From assembly GCA_965277445.1 (NCBI GenBank), contig CBDICY010000032.1, positions 1,240,001 through 1,304,000 on the forward strand: a DNA stretch of 64,000 nt. Direction: 5' to 3'. The notes under the pieces are model-generated. The model had not been told where the DNA came from, searched no databases, and saw only the letters and a list, made by a program, of their open reading frames with translations. The translations under genes were made by a program, and so were the position numbers. This DNA comes from JAFMDF01 sp965277445. Its GTDB lineage: Bacteria > Bacteroidota > Bacteroidia > Chitinophagales > Saprospiraceae. Position 1 is the first letter of the stretch. Every line of letters begins with the position of its first letter. Of the stretch, positions 16,954-25,585 are shown in pieces.

Positions 16954-17715
16954 ATGCAATTAAATTACAAATCATTCGGAGAGGGGTATCCTATTATCAT
17001 TTTGCATGGGCTTTTTGGCACCTTAGATAACTGGCAGACAATTGCCAAAAAACTAGCGGAGCATTATTCCGTACACATTATCGACCAACGCAATCATGGG
17101 CGTTCTCCACACGATGATACTTTTGACTATGCGGCGATGGCGGATGATTTGCAAGCATTCATGGAAAGTCAATGGATTTACGAAGCACATATTATTGGGC
17201 ATTCTATGGGGGGGAAAACGGCGATGCAATTTGCTTTAACTTATCCAGATTTAGTGAACCAATTAGTCGTGGTGGATATCGCACCAAAGGTCTACAAAGG
17301 TGGGCATCAAGCTATTTTTGAAGCACTTTTCTCTTTAGATGTTTCTACACTTACTAGTCGCAAACAAGCAGATGCTGCTTTAATGGATAAGATACCTGAT
17401 TTTGGGGTTCGACAGTTTTTATTGAAGAACCTAACGAATGATAAAAAAGGTGGCTATAAATGGAAAATGAATTTACCCATTATTTATCAAAACTATGAAC
17501 AGGTTTTGGCCGCTATTGAAAGTGAAGAAACGTTTGACCATCCAACTTTATTTATTCGAGGTGGAGCGTCAGATTATATTCAAGACGAAGATTTACTGCT
17601 AATAGAATCCTTTTTTCCAGGCGCAAAACTAACGACTGTAGCGGACGCAGGACATTGGGTTCACGCAGTAGCACCTAAAGAATTATTAAATTTAGTGACT
17701 ACTTTTTTAACTTAA
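16954..17715 (+). CDS. Alpha/beta hydrolase, YbfF-like esterase
   Basis: 253 residues, cytoplasmic. The fold markers are present: oxyanion region HGLFGTLDNW, DQRNHGRS, nucleophile elbow GHSMGGK, and the late Asp and His (RGGASDYI, AGHWVHA). The closest named family I recognise is YbfF/acyl-CoA or short-chain esterase, with MenH-like enzymes as relatives; no menaquinone genes are nearby, so the substrate is unknown. Appears to be a single gene preceded by the CTGGAG hairpins. Confidence 0.75.
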   Translation: MQLNYKSFGEGYPIIILHGLFGTLDNWQTIAKKLAEHYSVHIIDQRNHGRSPHDDTFDYAAMADDLQAFMESQWIYEAHIIGHSMGGKTAMQFALTYPDLVNQLVVVDIAPKVYKGGHQAIFEALFSLDVSTLTSRKQADAALMDKIPDFGVRQFLLKNLTNDKKGGYKWKMNLPIIYQNYEQVLAAIESEETFDHPTLFIRGGASDYIQDEDLLLIESFFPGAKLTTVADAGHWVHAVAPKELLNLVTTFLT

Positions 17716-17896
17716 ATCTAAAGGATGTCGTTTAATAGTTAAGAACGTAGCTTAAGGCATAAATCATTTAATATTAAATCTGTATAGCTAAATATCAAAT
17801 GAGACTTGAATTTATATAACTTATTTGATACTTTTAGCCTCTAGAATATAGAACAAGAAGAATTGCTAAAAAGATAAATTAATCGAACGGTATCGC

Positions 17897-18679
17897 ATGA
17901 AAGATAAAACATTAGCAGGGTTGTTGGCACTCATTTTAGGGTCGTTAGGCATACATCGGTTCTATTTAGGACAGACTAAATTGGGTATTTTATACATCAT
18001 TTTGCTATTTACAGGTGTTTCTGCAATTCTTGGTCTGATTGATGCAGTTATGTTCTTGACGATGAATCAAGAAGATTTTGATGACAAGTATAATACCAGA
18101 GAGGCCAGTTATGAGCAAACTGCTCGTAGAAGAGCTACTGGTCGAGATCGACGCCGACCGCCCAATAATCGTCAAAGACCATCTTCTGCCCCTCGCAGAC
18201 AAACTCCCGTTGCTACTAGAAAAAAGAATCCATTTAAATTAAGTGGGGTTCAAAAATATAAAGACTACGATTTTGAAGGTGCTATTGAGGATTTTAAAAA
18301 AGCTTTGGCAGTAGATTCAAAAGATATAGCCGTACACTTTAATTTGGCTTGTGCTTATTCTATTACGGAGCAAGCAGGTAAAGCTTTAAATCATTTAGAC
18401 TTTGCTGTCAAAAATGGTTTTGTTGATTTTGATAAAATTAAAGAACATGACGCTTTAGCTTATTTGAGGATTCAAGATAGCTTTGAAGATTTTGTCAAAA
18501 ATGGTTATTGCTTGGATATGCCAGCTAAAGAAGAACCAATTCCAACACCTGTTGTTATAGAAGAACCAAGTATTTCTACCGATTTGCTAGAACAGATTAA
18601 AAAATTGGGAGAATTGAGGGAAAAAGGTTTTTTAACAGAGGAAGAATTTGCCGCTCAAAAACGAAGATTGCTAAGATAA
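17897..18679 (+). CDS. TM2-domain membrane protein with TPR and SHOCT motifs
   Basis: 260 residues. N-terminal TM2 domain with two helices (7-60; GSLGIHRFYLGQTKLGILY), then an Arg/Pro-rich linker (about 70-110), a TPR-like pair (about 118-205; DYDFEGAIEDFKKALAVDSK) and a C-terminal SHOCT motif (about 230-260; LGELREKGFLTEEEFAAQKR). TM2 proteins are small integral membrane proteins; the linker and TPR part would face the cytoplasm and probably bind a partner. No enzymatic function is suggested. A CBS-ACT protein follows 98 bases downstream on the same strand. Confidence 0.75.
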   Translation: MKDKTLAGLLALILGSLGIHRFYLGQTKLGILYIILLFTGVSAILGLIDAVMFLTMNQEDFDDKYNTREASYEQTARRRATGRDRRRPPNNRQRPSSAPRRQTPVATRKKNPFKLSGVQKYKDYDFEGAIEDFKKALAVDSKDIAVHFNLACAYSITEQAGKALNHLDFAVKNGFVDFDKIKEHDALAYLRIQDSFEDFVKNGYCLDMPAKEEPIPTPVVIEEPSISTDLLEQIKKLGELREKGFLTEEEFAAQKRRLLR

Positions 18680-18777
18680 TTTCCCCCTACAAATTATAGT
18701 AATGCCCGTTATTTAATTCGGTATTACTTATGAGACGACACACTAAAGTTTTTTACAAACGACTTAATCAAACTACT

Positions 18778-19443
18778 ATGATAGCCAAAACTTTAGTTTC
18801 TAATGAAATAATTCCACTCCGAACTTCAGATTCAGGTAATGAGGCTTTGTCCATTATGAATGAGTTTGGTGTTCGGCACTTACCAATCGTTAATGATAAG
18901 CAATTATTAGGGTTAATCTCTGAAGATGATATTTTAAATTTTGATGTAGAAGAAGCAGTCGGATCTTATCGACTATCTACCTACCGACCTTACGTGAAAG
19001 AGAACGACCATTTATACGAAGTTATTAAGGTTTTATCACAACAGAAATTGACGTTGATGCCTGTCGTCAATATGAAGGAAGAATATATAGGGCTAATTTC
19101 TCAAGAAGATTTAATCCACTATTTTGCACATATTGGTTCTTTTACAGAATCTGGAAGTATCGTTGTTTTAGAGATAGCTCGGCGAGATTATTCCTTAGCA
19201 GAGATTGCTAGGATTGTAGAATCAGAAGGTGCTGCCATTTTAAGTTCTTTTGTGACTTCTAGTCTAGAATCGGCTTCCATGTTGATTGATGTCACTTTAA
19301 AAATCAACCGACCTAATTTGGGAAGTATTATTTCTACTTTTGAACGATTCGAATATACTATCAAAGCTACTTTCTCAGAAGAACAATTTAATAATACCAT
19401 TAAGGAACGATATGATGCTTTGATGGCTTATTTGAATGTGTAA
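18778..19443 (+). CDS. CBS-pair protein with ACT-like C-terminal domain (AcuB-like)
   Basis: 221 residues from the ATG at 18778; an upstream ATG at 18730 would add an unusual basic tail and is less likely. Two CBS motifs (about 5-55 and 65-115; IMNEFGVRHLPIVNDKQLLGL and LSQQKLTLMPVVNMKEEYIGL) probably bind an adenine nucleotide. An ACT-like domain follows (about 122-210; GSIVVLEIARRDYSLAEIAR). The arrangement resembles AcuB-type regulatory proteins. The target enzyme is unknown. The gene is followed by a word array at 19452 and a convergent thioesterase gene. Confidence 0.75.
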   Translation: MIAKTLVSNEIIPLRTSDSGNEALSIMNEFGVRHLPIVNDKQLLGLISEDDILNFDVEEAVGSYRLSTYRPYVKENDHLYEVIKVLSQQKLTLMPVVNMKEEYIGLISQEDLIHYFAHIGSFTESGSIVVLEIARRDYSLAEIARIVESEGAAILSSFVTSSLESASMLIDVTLKINRPNLGSIISTFERFEYTIKATFSEEQFNNTIKERYDALMAYLNV

Positions 19444-19451
19444 TCCTTATA

Positions 19452-19490
19452 CTCGGCTAAAGGCAGAAGGCGAAGGGCAAAAGGTAAATT
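19452..19490 (+). repeat. Word array, copy 1 of the AAAGGCAGAAGGCG element
   Basis: The stretch ctcggctaaaggcagaaggc followed by gaagggcaaaaggtaaatt is nearly the same as 41225-41262, where it forms one arm of an intergenic hairpin. It begins 9 bases after the stop of the CBS-ACT gene. Only a weak partner arm is seen (about 19507-19520). Confidence 0.6.
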
Positions 19491-19546
19491 CTGATTGAAT
19501 ATTAATCCTTTTCCCGATTGGGTATTGGTTATACCTAACCGCTTAC

Positions 19547-19951
19547 TTATACACTCAACAACTTTTCTTTCAAGGCAAAAGGCAAAGCCATTTTTCGTTT
19601 AGAGTCAAAATCAAAAATAACGATAACGGACTCTCCATGCGCTGCTACCCCTGCTTGTTCGCTATGAATTAAATGTTCCAAAACGATACTCGTTCTTCCT
19701 AAAGATTTCACGCGAGTGCCTACGACTACTTTATCTGGAAAACTAATAGGTTTCACAAAATGGCAGTTCATATAAGCCAGTACAGGTCCTATCTTTGTTT
19801 GAGGTCGCTCTCTAATTAACTCTTGAAAAATTTCAACCCGAGCATTTTCAAAATACCGATAATATACGGTGTTATTCACATGCCCATTGGCATCCATATC
19901 TCCCCACCTGACAGTACAATCTATTTGAAATGGGTAATCTTCTAATTTCAT
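19547..19951 (-). CDS. Acyl-CoA thioesterase, 4HBT/YbgC-like hotdog fold
   Basis: 134 residues, the usual length of the single-hotdog family. The signature VRWGDMDANGHVNNTVYYRYFE near the N-terminus supplies the catalytic Asp (18 or 20) and the His24 region on the long central helix. Expected to hydrolyse acyl-CoA in the cytoplasm. It follows the metal ABC ATPase gene by 16 bases on the same strand, so the two are probably cotranscribed, but a functional link is not obvious. Confidence 0.85.
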   Translation of the reverse strand: MKLEDYPFQIDCTVRWGDMDANGHVNNTVYYRYFENARVEIFQELIRERPQTKIGPVLAYMNCHFVKPISFPDKVVVGTRVKSLGRTSIVLEHLIHSEQAGVAAHGESVIVIFDFDSKRKMALPFALKEKLLSV

Positions 19952-19967
19952 TTTATTAAGGCTCTAG

Positions 19968-20705
19968 TTAAATATTTCCCATTTTATGTAAAACGGGTAA
20001 TTGCCCGCTATAAGCACGAGCAATATTTTCTTCATTAAAAACAGTTTCGGTATCTCCGGAGGCAATCATCCGTTGATTAAGTAAAATTACCTTATCAAAA
20101 TATTTTCGGACGGTCGATAAATCATGATGTACTACTAATAAGGTTTTTCCTTCTTGCGCTAAACGTTTTAAAATTTGTATAATTTTTGCTTCAGTCGTAA
20201 TATCTACGCCAACAAATGGTTCATCCAAAAAATAAATATCAGACTCTTGACATAAAGCTCTGGCGATAAAAACACGTTGTTGTTGTCCTCCAGATAGCTC
20301 TCCAATTTGACGGTCTTTAAAAGCAGTCATCCCAACTTCCTCCAAGGCTTGCATCGCTATCTCTTTATCTTCTTTATTCAGTCGCTGGAATACTTTTTTA
20401 TGCGGGTAGCGCCCCATCATAATAATATCAAAAACAGTAGCTGGGAATTGCCAATCTACATCGTTTTTTTGTGGCACATACACCACTTTTTTACGCATCT
20501 TTTCAATAGGCTTACCTTCTACTTTTACCGTACCACTATCGACTTCTAGTAGATCTAAAATAGCTTTAAACAAGGTGGATTTTCCTGCACCATTTGGGCC
20601 AATAACTCCATAAATCTTCCCTGCCTCTATTTCCAAATAGATATTGGTCAAGACTCTTTTACGGTCAAATGAAACGGATAAACCTTTTACGGATATTGCG
20701 GACAT
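19968..20705 (-). CDS. Metal-type ABC transporter ATP-binding protein
   Basis: 245 residues with Walker A (GPNGAGKST, 36-44), signature LSGGQQQRV, Walker B IYFLDEP and the H-loop VVHHD. The sequence is closest to manganese/zinc/iron ATPases of the MntB/ZnuC/TroB group (LLEVDSGTVKVEGKPIEKMRKKVVYVPQKNDVDWQFPATV). No permease or metal-binding lipoprotein gene is adjacent, so its partners must be elsewhere. It appears cotranscribed with the thioesterase at 19547. Confidence 0.85.
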   Translation of the reverse strand: MSAISVKGLSVSFDRKRVLTNIYLEIEAGKIYGVIGPNGAGKSTLFKAILDLLEVDSGTVKVEGKPIEKMRKKVVYVPQKNDVDWQFPATVFDIIMMGRYPHKKVFQRLNKEDKEIAMQALEEVGMTAFKDRQIGELSGGQQQRVFIARALCQESDIYFLDEPFVGVDITTEAKIIQILKRLAQEGKTLLVVHHDLSTVRKYFDKVILLNQRMIASGDTETVFNEENIARAYSGQLPVLHKMGNI

Positions 20706-20717
20706 TTTTTAATAGAT

Positions 20718-20801
20718 ATAAAGGTATAGAGGTACAAAGGTATATAGGTAAGTAACTCGTGGCCTTTGTACCTATACACCTTTCTACCTCTGTACCTCTG
20801 T
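20718..20801 (-). repeat. Word-array hairpin (AAAGGTA/TACCTTT type)
   Basis: Left arm 20718-20750 consists of units such as ataaaggtatagaggtaca; right arm 20769-20801 is its diverged reverse complement (cctatacacctttctacctc), matching at about 27 of 33 positions. The right arm abuts the stop codon of the beta-barrel gene at 20801. The left arm contains a minus-strand TACCTTTG, so it could also act as a -7 element for the ABC gene. Confidence 0.7.
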
Positions 20802-21520
20802 TAATCAATATATTCTACTTTTCGCAAGAAACGAAATCCTACGCTTAATTCCACACTTACATTCACTATTCTTCTTTCAGAGATGCTAATTGTTTGTCCT
20901 GGATCAAAAGGGCTAGGGACATTACCCAAAGGTGGTTGTCGGTATTGGAAAGAAAGATCGGGATTGATAGATAAATCAACAATGGCACCAATTAGTTCTG
21001 TAAAAGGAAATTCTAAGCCGCCACCGACAGAGACGCCGTAATTAAATTTTCGGACAAAAGGATCTACAGGGTAAGCAACACTTATTAATTGTCCAGTCTG
21101 TAAATCGTCTAAATTTGTACTTAAGGTATAATCTGCTCTAATCCCAAAAGAATAGAATTTTTTTGCGGTTGCCCCAAAATCAGATTTTTGTTTAGCACCT
21201 AATACGACAGATAAATTTCTAAAAATAAACTCGATCGTTGGCTGATTGAAAATCTGACCATTATTAAGGAAGCGTTGATTTCTAAGCGCACTTCCTTTTA
21301 GATGTAATCCACCTTGTGCATATAAGGCAAAAGAATTGTCTTCTGGTACTGATTCAATAAACATACTCCCTTGATACTTTAGTAAAGGATCTTGTTGGAA
21401 ACTTTCCCACTTTTGTAAACCTACTAATAAACCACCTTTAACCCCCCAAGCAAAGGTCTGGGCGGTTAAAGCAAAAACGCTACAAGAAAAAGCCAGCGAA
21501 AGAAGTAATCGTTTTGTCAT
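20801..21520 (-). CDS. Outer membrane beta-barrel protein
   Basis: 239 residues from the ATG at 21518-21520, which gives a proper signal peptide with Gln at the cut (SVFALTA/QTFA). A longer reading frame to 21664 exists only because the hairpin array at 21576-21627 happens to be open. The mature chain alternates polar and hydrophobic residues and has strand-like segments (WGVKGGLLVGLQ, FSFGIRADYTL-like, FNYGVSVGGGLEF, VSVELSVGFRFL), ending with an aromatic-containing C-terminus. It fits the OMP_b-brl_2/PorT-like barrel group of Bacteroidota; assignment to PorT itself is not supported. Confidence 0.7.
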   Translation of the reverse strand: MTKRLLLSLAFSCSVFALTAQTFAWGVKGGLLVGLQKWESFQQDPLLKYQGSMFIESVPEDNSFALYAQGGLHLKGSALRNQRFLNNGQIFNQPTIEFIFRNLSVVLGAKQKSDFGATAKKFYSFGIRADYTLSTNLDDLQTGQLISVAYPVDPFVRKFNYGVSVGGGLEFPFTELIGAIVDLSINPDLSFQYRQPPLGNVPSPFDPGQTISISERRIVNVSVELSVGFRFLRKVEYID

Positions 21521-21575
21521 GAGTATAAAGATTGAAGGATTGACGAATTGTTGGTGTTGGGGTGTTACAATAATA

Positions 21576-21627
21576 TTGCGATGTTGTCGTGTTGCGTATA
21601 CAACAAGGCAACACGGCAACATCGCAA
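21576..21627 (-). repeat. Word-array hairpin (GTTGCGATGTTG type)
   Basis: Arms TTGCGATGTTGTCGTGTTGC (21576-21595, plus one base) and GGCAACACGGCAACATCGCA (21607-21626, plus one base) match in 19 of 21 positions. Further related words (tgttggtgttggggtgtta) precede the left arm. It fills the gap between the glucosaminidase stop and the beta-barrel start. Confidence 0.7.
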
Positions 21628-21663
21628 CGCTAAACTCAAACAATATTAAACAACTTACCAACA

Positions 21664-22974
21664 TTATTCAACTCGAAGCCGCATTCCAATAGAAATAATC
21701 TTGGTATTTAAGTCATTCAATTGTTGTATAACTTCAACAGTTGTGCTGTATTTTTTAGAAATACGCCATAAGGTTTCTCCTTCTTTAACGGTATGGTACC
21801 TTCTTGTTTCAATTGTAGTTGGTTTATCTATAACTGGTGTCGGTGCTTCTTCGGTTGGCCTTGTAACTTCTGGTACTGTTGGTCGAGTTGTTGGTTTATC
21901 TTTTGTAGGCGTTAACACAGGCGTAAAATCTTCTACCTTTTCTGGTTTACCTTCTTCTTCCATCTCTACTTTATCCGTCGCTTCTTCTTTTGTTTCTATT
22001 AAAACTGGTTTTGGCGGAGTCGTTATTTTTCCGTTTCTCAACTTAGGTTTTTTTCTAGCTTTTCCTCTAATCGTGATCGTCGATCCAATTGCAGGTTGTG
22101 TATTGTCAGCCATTTTATTCTTCTTATACAGCCTATCTAAGCAGAGTCCATACATTTGAGCAATATCGTACATCGTTTCTTCAGTTTTGACAATATGCTG
22201 GCTTTGTTTCCCTCTAAAATTTCGCCTCTTTTCTTGTATAAACACTTTTTCATCCGCTACTAAAGGTTCATTTGCCAAGTCGATGCCTTCATTATACTTT
22301 AAAATTCGACTAATACTCGTTTTCGTTCTTTGTGCAATCATGGCAGGTGTTTCGCCTACTTTTGCAAACGTCATTTTAGCATCGTTGATATAAAAAATAT
22401 TAGTTGGTAATTTAGGTTTCTTTTTAGTATCCACCAATTCATCACCAGAAGACATCCGATCATATTTGTGTAGTTCGTACTCTTCAATAATTCGTATCAA
22501 TTTTTTCTCGTACGTTCTGCTGGTTGCATAGCCTGCTTTTTTCAAGCCCTTTGCCCATCTTTTGTAATCCGTCTTTTTTAAGTCAAACAGGAAATCGTAT
22601 CGACTATTCTCTAATAAAAAGTTAGAATGAGCCGTATAAGAACTTCTAGCATTCCTATAACTTCTAAAACAGGATTTAACTAATTTGCCTTTTTTATAAT
22701 CATCATCTTTTCGATAATGTTTTTTTCCTCGCCACCTACTACCACACTTGATCCCAAAATGATTATTAGCTTTTCTTGCTAAAGTACTTCTACCAGCATT
22801 TGATTCAAGGATACCTTGCGCCAATTTGATACTAGCAGGTACGCCCGTTCGTTCCATTTCACTAATAGCAATATCTTGGTATTGGTCAATATATACTTCA
22901 ATATTTTTATCTCCTGCTAGTAAACTAGTCCAGGAAAAAAGAAGTAAACAAATAATATTTTTAGTTATCGTCAT
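21664..22974 (-). CDS. N-acetylglucosaminidase (GH73-like) with LysM domains
   Basis: 436 residues from the ATG at 22972-22974, preferred over one 23 codons upstream because it begins a clean signal peptide (MTITKNIICLLLFSWTSLLA). The catalytic domain (about 25-170) shows SIKLAQGILESNAGRS with the likely catalytic Glu, NNHFGIKC and GYATSRTYEKKLIRIIEEY, typical of flagellar-type/Mannosyl-glycoprotein endo-beta-N-acetylglucosaminidases that cut peptidoglycan. Three LysM-like segments follow, the last clear (HTVKEGETLWRISKKYSTTV). A Pro/Thr/Glu-rich linker (about 310-385) precedes it. Role: wall turnover. It shares a short divergent intergenic region with the SH3 lipoprotein gene. Confidence 0.85.
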   Translation of the reverse strand: MTITKNIICLLLFSWTSLLAGDKNIEVYIDQYQDIAISEMERTGVPASIKLAQGILESNAGRSTLARKANNHFGIKCGSRWRGKKHYRKDDDYKKGKLVKSCFRSYRNARSSYTAHSNFLLENSRYDFLFDLKKTDYKRWAKGLKKAGYATSRTYEKKLIRIIEEYELHKYDRMSSGDELVDTKKKPKLPTNIFYINDAKMTFAKVGETPAMIAQRTKTSISRILKYNEGIDLANEPLVADEKVFIQEKRRNFRGKQSQHIVKTEETMYDIAQMYGLCLDRLYKKNKMADNTQPAIGSTITIRGKARKKPKLRNGKITTPPKPVLIETKEEATDKVEMEEEGKPEKVEDFTPVLTPTKDKPTTRPTVPEVTRPTEEAPTPVIDKPTTIETRRYHTVKEGETLWRISKKYSTTVEVIQQLNDLNTKIISIGMRLRVE

Positions 22975-23107
22975 CTTATTTGATTTTAGCCTTGCAAAAT
23001 AAACAATTTCTACTGTCGTTTTTCTAATTTTGTTGACGCTCAATTATTTTAAGTTATAAAGTGTAAAAGCTTCTATGCTTAATGCAAACGTAAAAACCAT
23101 CTTAAAA

Positions 23108-24097
23108 ATGTCTAAACTAGGTGTTAATACCTTATTAATGTTTTGCCTATTGTGCTTTGCTTGCAAAGAAATCAGCAATACAACTGCGGAAACCTCACAA
23201 GAAATAGAAAAAGTACCCGAAGTAGTGGAAGTAGAAAAACCGAGCAGCATTGAAATATATGTCTGGGTGGATAAATTAAGACTTCGAGCAGAACCGACTA
23301 CTCAGAGTGAAATGGTCACGGCTTTAAAAGAAGGTCAAGCCTTAACCTTTCTAGATGAACGATCTGATTTTACAGAAAAAATAAATCTTAGAGGTATCTT
23401 ATTTGATGAGCCTTGGTTGAAGGTATCCACGAAAAATGATCAAGAAGGTTGGGTCTATGGTGGCGGCGTAAAGTTTTATAAAATCGGGGTAGACGAAGCT
23501 CCAACCCCTTATGACGATTGTTTCAAATTGCAGAAAAATCGCAAGATGACACAGGCCAATAAATGCATTGACCGTACTCATTTTAGAGAATTAAAAAAAG
23601 AAGCGTCTCTAGTAGCTGAAACGGGTAGCACGCTTGTTTTTCGATTATTAAGTGGCGATAAATTTACCTTGAATAATGTTGGAGCAGATTCTGTTTATCA
23701 ATTCCGATATTACTTGAAAGAAATGGCTTCTTTTGTCGCTTATGGAAAATACGGCACTCAAGAAGGCTATGTCTTAATCAATGATAAAACAGGTCAAATT
23801 ACCCGAACCAAAGGTTTCCCTAAAGCTGCTGTAGATGGCGAACATTTAGCTTGTTTAAATCCAGATTGGGGAGATAAAGGGAATTTTAGAGGCATCCAGT
23901 TATTGGGTTATGTCGATAATAAATTACAAGTGGTCTTTGAAGAAGCTTTAGAGGAATACCGACCGGTATTACCTAAATGGGTAGATGAAAAAACCTTGCA
24001 ATTTACACTTTTGGAAGTCACAGACAAACGAAATAAGAAGTCTCGATACGGGCAATTGATTCAGAATGAGCAAGGGGAGTGGGAATTGGAGTTGTAA
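23108..24097 (+). CDS. SH3-domain lipoprotein
   Basis: About 329 residues; I prefer the ATG at 23108 (MSKLGVNTLLMFCLLCFAC) as giving the shortest good lipoprotein signal, but an ATG at 23075 is possible. After the Cys is an acidic linker, then a bacterial SH3-like domain (VDKLRLRAEPTTQSEMVTAL through EGWVYGGGV). The remainder (about 135-329) is a beta-rich region without a family I recognise. SH3b domains often bind peptidoglycan, and the gene is divergent from a wall hydrolase, so a role in the wall is plausible. Confidence 0.7.
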   Translation: MSKLGVNTLLMFCLLCFACKEISNTTAETSQEIEKVPEVVEVEKPSSIEIYVWVDKLRLRAEPTTQSEMVTALKEGQALTFLDERSDFTEKINLRGILFDEPWLKVSTKNDQEGWVYGGGVKFYKIGVDEAPTPYDDCFKLQKNRKMTQANKCIDRTHFRELKKEASLVAETGSTLVFRLLSGDKFTLNNVGADSVYQFRYYLKEMASFVAYGKYGTQEGYVLINDKTGQITRTKGFPKAAVDGEHLACLNPDWGDKGNFRGIQLLGYVDNKLQVVFEEALEEYRPVLPKWVDEKTLQFTLLEVTDKRNKKSRYGQLIQNEQGEWELEL

Positions 24098-24243
24098 GAT
24101 TGATGGTCAATAATGCATTTTCCCAACGAATTGAATTTCCCAACGGATTTGCATTAGCTTAGAAATAAATAAGACTCACAATACGACTAATTAGGCTAAA
24201 AGAATTGATGAGTAATGCCGAAAAACATAATTTAAACAACTAT

Positions 24244-24316
24244 AATTCGTGGGGATAATAAATTCGTGGGGAATATAATACTAGAATTCTAGCTTATTTT
24301 TTATCCGTTACTAAAC
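24244..24316 (-). repeat. Dispersed intergenic repeat, copy B (CCCCAC type)
   Basis: attcgtggggataataaatt through cgtggggaatat and gcttattttttatccgttac is the reverse complement of the repeat at 10864-10935. The gap 24098-24450 also has a related shorter motif at 24120-24150 (cccaacgaattgaatttccc, aacggattt) and no gene. Confidence 0.6.
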
Positions 24317-24450
24317 ATTTGGCATTAAATTACTGGTAGTAATACAATTAAGGGACAATAATCCGTTTTAAGGTATAACCAACCACAAAACGACAACTTC
24401 TAACTTTAGTACCCCATTTAAAAATATTTATTGACCAGTAAATTAATTGA

Positions 24451-25572
24451 ATGAAGTTTTTCTATCAATGCTTTCTGTTTTTATGGTTATCCATTTCTTT
24501 GCATGGTCAAAAGGAAATAGCGAAAGAGATGGACAATATCGTTCCTAATCCAAGTTTTGAACGCTATTCGGGCATTCCATTAGGTTGGTTCTATAAGGGC
24601 AAGCATTTTACGGATGTGATGAAGTATTGGAATGCGCCAACAGGTGCTTCTCCTGATATTTTTGGTCCGAAAGTCCGCATTCCTAAACATTGGGCGGAAA
24701 AGGGCTTTGGGGAACAACCACCTCGGACAGGTAATTCCATGGTTGGTTTAACAATTTATGGTTGTGAAGACGGTAAACCACATTGCCGAGAATATATTCA
24801 AATCCAATTAAAAGAACCCCTCGTTGTTGGTCAGAATTATTATTTTGAATTTTGGGTCAACCGCCTACCTCGCTCTTTAAAAGTCAATAACCTAGGTGGC
24901 TATTTTTCCGTCAAGGAAATGAATGCAATTACGGACGAATTGATCGAAACAACGCCACAAGTTAATGCGGTTGAGATTATTAATACGCCCAGAAGTGGTT
25001 GGGTGCGCATTGAGGGAAGATTTCAAGCAACTGAAGAATTTAACTATCTAACCATCGGGAATTTTTTCACAGACGAAGCGACCAAAATGAAAACGCATAG
25101 TCGAGATCCGCTTACTTATGCCTATTATTATATCGACGATGTTTTATTAAAAAAGGAAGATCCAATTTTAAATGTCCCTATCAAGGAAGATGACTTGACT
25201 AAAATTCCTTTGGAAGAAGGAAAAATTGTCACTTTAAAAAATATCTTTTTTGAAACGGATAAATACGAATTATTACCTCGTTCTTATATTGAATTAAACA
25301 AGCTACTTAAATTGATGCGAGACAATCGAAATATGGTTATCGAAGTCAGAGGGCATACCGATATTCGAGGCAAAGACAATTATAATAAATACTTATCTCG
25401 AAAACGTGCTAAAGCAGTTGTCCTATTTTTGATTAACAATGGGATTAATCCTGCTCGAACTCAATACAAGGGATTTGGTAGTGAATTGCCTATTGCTAAA
25501 AATAGTACTGTTAATGGAATGCAATTAAATCGGCGCGTGGAGTTTAAGATTTTGAGTAATGAGTTGAATTAG
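24451..25572 (+). CDS. OmpA-family protein with N-terminal carbohydrate-binding-like domain
   Basis: 373 residues with a signal peptide (WLSISLHG/QKEI). The N-terminal domain (about 25-230) starts with IVPNPSFERYSGIPLGW and has a jelly-roll-like pattern seen in galactose-binding/CBM-like modules of Bacteroidota OmpA proteins. The C-terminal OmpA domain (about 250-373) has KNIFFETDKYELLPRSYIEL, RGHTDIRGKDNYNKYLSRKR and the closing NRRVEF, and should bind peptidoglycan. Likely an envelope-stabilising or surface-binding protein. It is convergent with the gene ending at 25586, 13 bases away. Confidence 0.8.
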   Translation: MKFFYQCFLFLWLSISLHGQKEIAKEMDNIVPNPSFERYSGIPLGWFYKGKHFTDVMKYWNAPTGASPDIFGPKVRIPKHWAEKGFGEQPPRTGNSMVGLTIYGCEDGKPHCREYIQIQLKEPLVVGQNYYFEFWVNRLPRSLKVNNLGGYFSVKEMNAITDELIETTPQVNAVEIINTPRSGWVRIEGRFQATEEFNYLTIGNFFTDEATKMKTHSRDPLTYAYYYIDDVLLKKEDPILNVPIKEDDLTKIPLEEGKIVTLKNIFFETDKYELLPRSYIELNKLLKLMRDNRNMVIEVRGHTDIRGKDNYNKYLSRKRAKAVVLFLINNGINPARTQYKGFGSELPIAKNSTVNGMQLNRRVEFKILSNELN

Positions 25573-25585
25573 CATAGCATATACG

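Noticed and set aside
24120..24150. Terminator after the SH3 lipoprotein gene (cccaacg motifs)
   Set aside because: The two motifs are direct repeats, not inverted, so no stem can form.
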